Assembly (NCBI GenBank): GCA_002373775.1
Contig: DFJW01000088.1
Span: forward strand, 1-25,834
Source of the DNA: Ruminococcus flavefaciens
GTDB lineage: Bacteria; Bacillota; Clostridia; Oscillospirales; Ruminococcaceae
Direction of reading: 5' to 3'
Length of the DNA stretch: 25,834 nt
In this document: one piece after another, positions 23,138 through 25,834 of the stretch
Layout: every line of letters begins with the position of its first letter
Position numbering within the stretch: position 1 is the stretch's first letter
Position numbers and translations under genes: made by a program
The notes under the pieces: generated by a model
What the model was told of the DNA's origin: nothing
The model's input: the letters and a program-made list of their open reading frames with translations, nothing else
Database searches by the model: none

Positions 23138-24804
23138 CAGCCAAGATACGCAGGAGCATCATACTGATCGCGCTGATATCCACCTTCATGGCTGCCTTCC
23201 TCACTGCATGGATCATGAACTACAGCTTCAATTCTCAGCTGGACACCGAACTCAGACATGAGACAGAACTCATAGGCAGAGGTGTCGAGACCGGAGGCAC
23301 CGCCTACTTTGACCACACTGAACTTCATGGGCTGCATGTAACTCTCATAAGCCGTGACGGAAAAGTGCTTTACGACTCGGAAGGCGATATCTCACCGGAT
23401 AACGAAGCTCTGGATTCTGATGAAGTATATGAAGCTTCAAAGAACGGACAGGGCAGTACATCCGTAAAACTGACGAGCATAGGCAAGAAAACTATCTCCC
23501 AAGCTATAAAACTGCGTGACGGCTCGATACTCCGTACCTCAGATGCCCACCCGTCCTTTGCGGCTAAAGTCGCTCTGCTCGCCAATCCACTGCTGCTCTT
23601 TTTCATTCTCGTCACGCTGATATCCGTACTCGCAGCAAATATGCTTTCGCGTCGGATACTTCGTCCGATCAACGCCATAGATCCGGATGATCCCGTTCCC
23701 GGCAGCAGCTATCCGGAGATAATGCCCCTCATCGAGAAGCTTCATGACCAGAAGGGCAGGATAACACGCCAGATGTCGGAACTCATGAACAGCCGCGATC
23801 AGTTCAGCATGATAACCGAAAGCATGGACGAAGGTCTTATAATCGCTGATCCGAAACTGAACATACTCGCCTGCAATTCCGCCTCAGCCCGTCTTCTCGG
23901 CTCTGAACTGCCGACTGCCGGTCAGAGCATATACGTCATAAATAATTCCGACCTCTTCCGGCGCTGCATCCAGAATGCCGCCGGCGGAATGAACGCGCAG
24001 TGCGTCCTGACGACCGGAAACGGAGACCGCGAGATCATCGCAAGTCCTGCAAAGAGCACTGCCGCTGTAAACGGAATAGTCGTATTCATCATTGATATCA
24101 CGGAAAAGAACAAGCTTGAGACCATGCGCCGTGAATTCACTTCCAATGTCTCTCATGAACTTAAAACGCCGCTGACTACTATCTACGGCATATCAGATAT
24201 GCTGGCAAACGGGATAGTAAAACAGGACGACGTTAAGGGATTCGGCGAGAACATACGCAGTGAAGCTGAAAGACTGATAACGCTCATAAACGATATAGTC
24301 TCACTTTCCAAACTCGATGAGGATTCGTTTCCGCGTGAGGATGAAAATGTGGATATCTATGAGCTTGCCGCAGAGGCTCTTGAACGCCTCAGACTGAGCG
24401 CGGCTGAAAGGTCGGTAACTACTCACCTTACCGGCGAGAGCGTGATGTTCTTCGGGAACCGCACGATTCTCGGCGAGGTCATCTTCAACCTCTGTGACAA
24501 CGCAATAAAGTATAACCGCGAGGGCGGTGCAGTGGAAGTAAAGGTCTCGCATGCTCCGCAGAAAGTATTCATAACCGTCAGTGATACCGGTATCGGCATC
24601 CCTAAAAAACACCTCAGCCGTATATTCGAACGCTTCTACCGCGTCGATAAGAGCCGGTCACGCAAGATCAAAGGCACCGGTCTCGGTCTGTCTATCGTGA
24701 AACACGGCGTATCTTATCACAACGGCACCGTCAGGGCGGAAAGCACCGAGGGAAAAGGCACCGTCTTCACCGTTGAACTCCCTATCCTTCCCCACGATCA
24801 GTAA
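23134..24804 (+). CDS. PhoR-like sensor histidine kinase
   Basis: A 556-residue membrane sensor kinase, starting at a GTG that overlaps the response regulator stop. Membrane helix 1 is at about 8-28. An extracellular domain at about 30-145 contains GLHVTLISRDGKVLYDSEGD, a motif often seen in PhoR-type sensors of clostridia. Membrane helix 2 is at about 147-170, followed by a short HAMP-like linker and a PAS domain at about 222-325. The HisKA domain has phospho-acceptor His341 (SNVSHELKTPLT), and the ATPase domain has DNAIKYN, DTGIGIP and GTGLGLSIVKH. It is predicted to phosphorylate the preceding regulator. The signal is unknown; phosphate limitation or cell-wall stress are the likely choices by family. 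Confidence 0.94.
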   Translation: MTAKIRRSIILIALISTFMAAFLTAWIMNYSFNSQLDTELRHETELIGRGVETGGTAYFDHTELHGLHVTLISRDGKVLYDSEGDISPDNEALDSDEVYEASKNGQGSTSVKLTSIGKKTISQAIKLRDGSILRTSDAHPSFAAKVALLANPLLLFFILVTLISVLAANMLSRRILRPINAIDPDDPVPGSSYPEIMPLIEKLHDQKGRITRQMSELMNSRDQFSMITESMDEGLIIADPKLNILACNSASARLLGSELPTAGQSIYVINNSDLFRRCIQNAAGGMNAQCVLTTGNGDREIIASPAKSTAAVNGIVVFIIDITEKNKLETMRREFTSNVSHELKTPLTTIYGISDMLANGIVKQDDVKGFGENIRSEAERLITLINDIVSLSKLDEDSFPREDENVDIYELAAEALERLRLSAAERSVTTHLTGESVMFFGNRTILGEVIFNLCDNAIKYNREGGAVEVKVSHAPQKVFITVSDTGIGIPKKHLSRIFERFYRVDKSRSRKIKGTGLGLSIVKHGVSYHNGTVRAESTEGKGTVFTVELPILPHDQ

Positions 24805-24844
24805 AATTCCTGAATGTTCAAGGGAAGAATATGTGTAAGATAGA

Positions 24845-24875
24845 AAAAGGCTCCTTTATCAAAAAGGAGCCTTTT
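24845..24875. terminator. Bidirectional terminator between the kinase gene and metG
   Basis: AAAAGGCTCCTTT (24845-24857) pairs perfectly over 13 bp with AAAGGAGCCTTTT (24863-24875) around a five-base loop, and ends in T-runs on both strands. It separates the convergent histidine kinase and metG genes. Confidence 0.9.
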
Positions 24876-24877
24876 AC

Positions 24878-24900
24878 GATATCCGCCAAAAGGCGGTATC
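24878..24900 (-). terminator. Second hairpin directly after metG
   Basis: CCGCC-AAAA-GGCGG (24883-24896), with flanking GATA/TATC pairs and one bulged T, lies five bases beyond the metG stop on the minus strand. It is followed by the stronger hairpin at 24845-24875, so metG ends in two stacked stem-loops. No T-run follows this first one, so it may protect the mRNA end rather than terminate. Confidence 0.45.
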
Positions 24901-24905
24901 CTTCA

Positions 24906-25834
24906 TTATCTTATCTTAGAACCGACAGGAATGGAGTCATCCACAAATATCACTTTGACACCGTCGGGAGTATCGGCAGCACAGATCATACCGTTGCTGT
25001 CAACACCTCTGAGCTTGACGGGTTTAAGGTTAGCGATGAGCTGAAGCTTCTTTCCTATGAGGTCTTCGGGGGAATAGTACTGTGCGATACCCGAAACGAC
25101 CTGTCTGCCGCCCATGCCGTCATCGAGCTGTAAGCAGAGGAGCTTATCGGACTTCTTCACCTTTTCGCAGGCGATGACTTTGGCAACTCTTATCTCGACC
25201 TTTGCAAAATCGTCGATAGTTATCTCGGGAGCAAGAGTGATCTCCTCAGCGGGAGCATCACCCTTTTCCTCGGCAGAGAGCTTTGCCTTTGCTTCCTCCA
25301 TATTCTTTGTGAGGATAGCATTGAGCTCCTCTATCTCCTTATCAACATCTATTCTGGGGAAGAGTATCTCTCCCTTATGAACAGTTACGTTCTCGGGAAG
25401 TACGCCGAACTTGTCCAGCTTATCGTACTCAACATCGGAAGCTGATGCACCTATCTGCTCCCATACCTTCGGCATAGTGGTGGGCATGAATGGTGCAAGA
25501 AGAGCAGATGTCACGCGGATGGCTTCAAGAAGATTGTAAAGAACGGCAGCAAGACGCGGTCTCTGAGCCTCATCCTTGCCAAGTTTCCACGGTTCTGTCT
25601 CGTCGATATACTTGTTTGCGCGGCTGACGCCTTCAAAAATGGTCTCAAGAGCCTGCTTGAGCTTTGTCTCGTCAACGAATCCGTCCACAGCTGAGCGGAG
25701 TCCGAGCACAGCAGACTTGAAGTCCTCGTCGATATCAGCGCTCTCACGCTCTGTGGGAAGAGTTCCGCCGAAGTACTTGTCAGCCATAGCAACTGTGCGG
25801 GATACGAGATTTCCGAAGCCGTTTGCGAGGTCGG
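24906..25834 (-). CDS. metG: Methionyl-tRNA synthetase, C-terminal part
   Basis: MetRS charges initiator and elongator tRNA-Met. Only the last 308 residues are in the window; the catalytic core with HIGH and KMSKS lies beyond the right edge. The visible part opens with DLANGFGNLVSRTVAMADKYF, the start of the anticodon-binding helical domain, and contains DETEPWKLGKDEAQRPRL. A charged linker follows. A C-terminal EMAP/Trbp111-type tRNA-binding domain (about the last 106 residues, from ITIDDFAKVEIRVAKV to the end) makes this the long, dimeric form of MetRS. The ATG at 25787 is an internal Met, not the start. Nothing unusual is visible. Confidence 0.95.
   Translation of the reverse strand, partial: DLANGFGNLVSRTVAMADKYFGGTLPTERESADIDEDFKSAVLGLRSAVDGFVDETKLKQALETIFEGVSRANKYIDETEPWKLGKDEAQRPRLAAVLYNLLEAIRVTSALLAPFMPTTMPKVWEQIGASASDVEYDKLDKFGVLPENVTVHKGEILFPRIDVDKEIEELNAILTKNMEEAKAKLSAEEKGDAPAEEITLAPEITIDDFAKVEIRVAKVIACEKVKKSDKLLCLQLDDGMGGRQVVSGIAQYYSPEDLIGKKLQLIANLKPVKLRGVDSNGMICAADTPDGVKVIFVDDSIPVGSKIR

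Overview
The window looks like core chromosome of a Gram-positive member of the Firmicutes, most likely a Ruminococcus-like clostridium (Oscillospiraceae). This rests on strong AGGAGG-type ribosome binding sites, an FMN-type enoyl-ACP reductase (FabK) in a Firmicutes-ordered fatty acid cluster, a YmfF/YmfH peptidase pair, a WalJ-RlmH pair, and a seven-helix GGDEF protein of a kind common in gut clostridia. The genus is inference. There are no insertion sequences, phage genes, tRNA or rRNA genes, or CRISPR arrays.

Layout. (1) 1-3062, minus strand: a tight operon fabD-aroE-aroK-amidohydrolase; the last gene runs off the left edge. (2) 3063-3313: a divergent promoter region with perfect inverted repeats. 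(3) 3314-11773, plus strand: fabH-fabK-fabG-fabF-accB-fabZ-accC-accD-accA-acpP, closed by a strong terminator at 11789-11835. With fabD this is a nearly complete type II fatty acid synthase plus all four acetyl-CoA carboxylase subunits. (4) 11838-12992, minus: a membrane diguanylate cyclase-like protein. (5) 13228-14831, plus: a small unknown membrane protein, an ArsR/CadC-type metal sensor and an amidohydrolase. (6) 15003-21065, plus: ymfF-ymfH-lgt-folD-cysS, with abutting or overlapping genes. (7) 21152-24804, plus: walJ-rlmH, then a PhoP/PhoR-like two-component pair. (8) 24845-24875: a terminator between convergent genes. (9) 24906 to the right edge, minus: the 3' part of metG.

How it works together. 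The Acc subunits make malonyl-CoA and FabD loads it onto AcpP. FabH starts chains, and FabF, FabG, FabZ and FabK run the elongation cycle. The order matches the streptococcal fab cluster except that no fabT is present, fabD has moved to the divergent operon with shikimate genes, and acpP lies last instead of second.

I found no convincing new multi-gene system. The observations most worth a second look are the rearranged fab cluster and its divergent control region, the 70-residue acidic tail on Lgt, the ArsR-type sensor that carries both known classes of metal site but neighbours a hydrolase rather than a transporter, a matched pair of promoters, and a REP-like GC palindrome.
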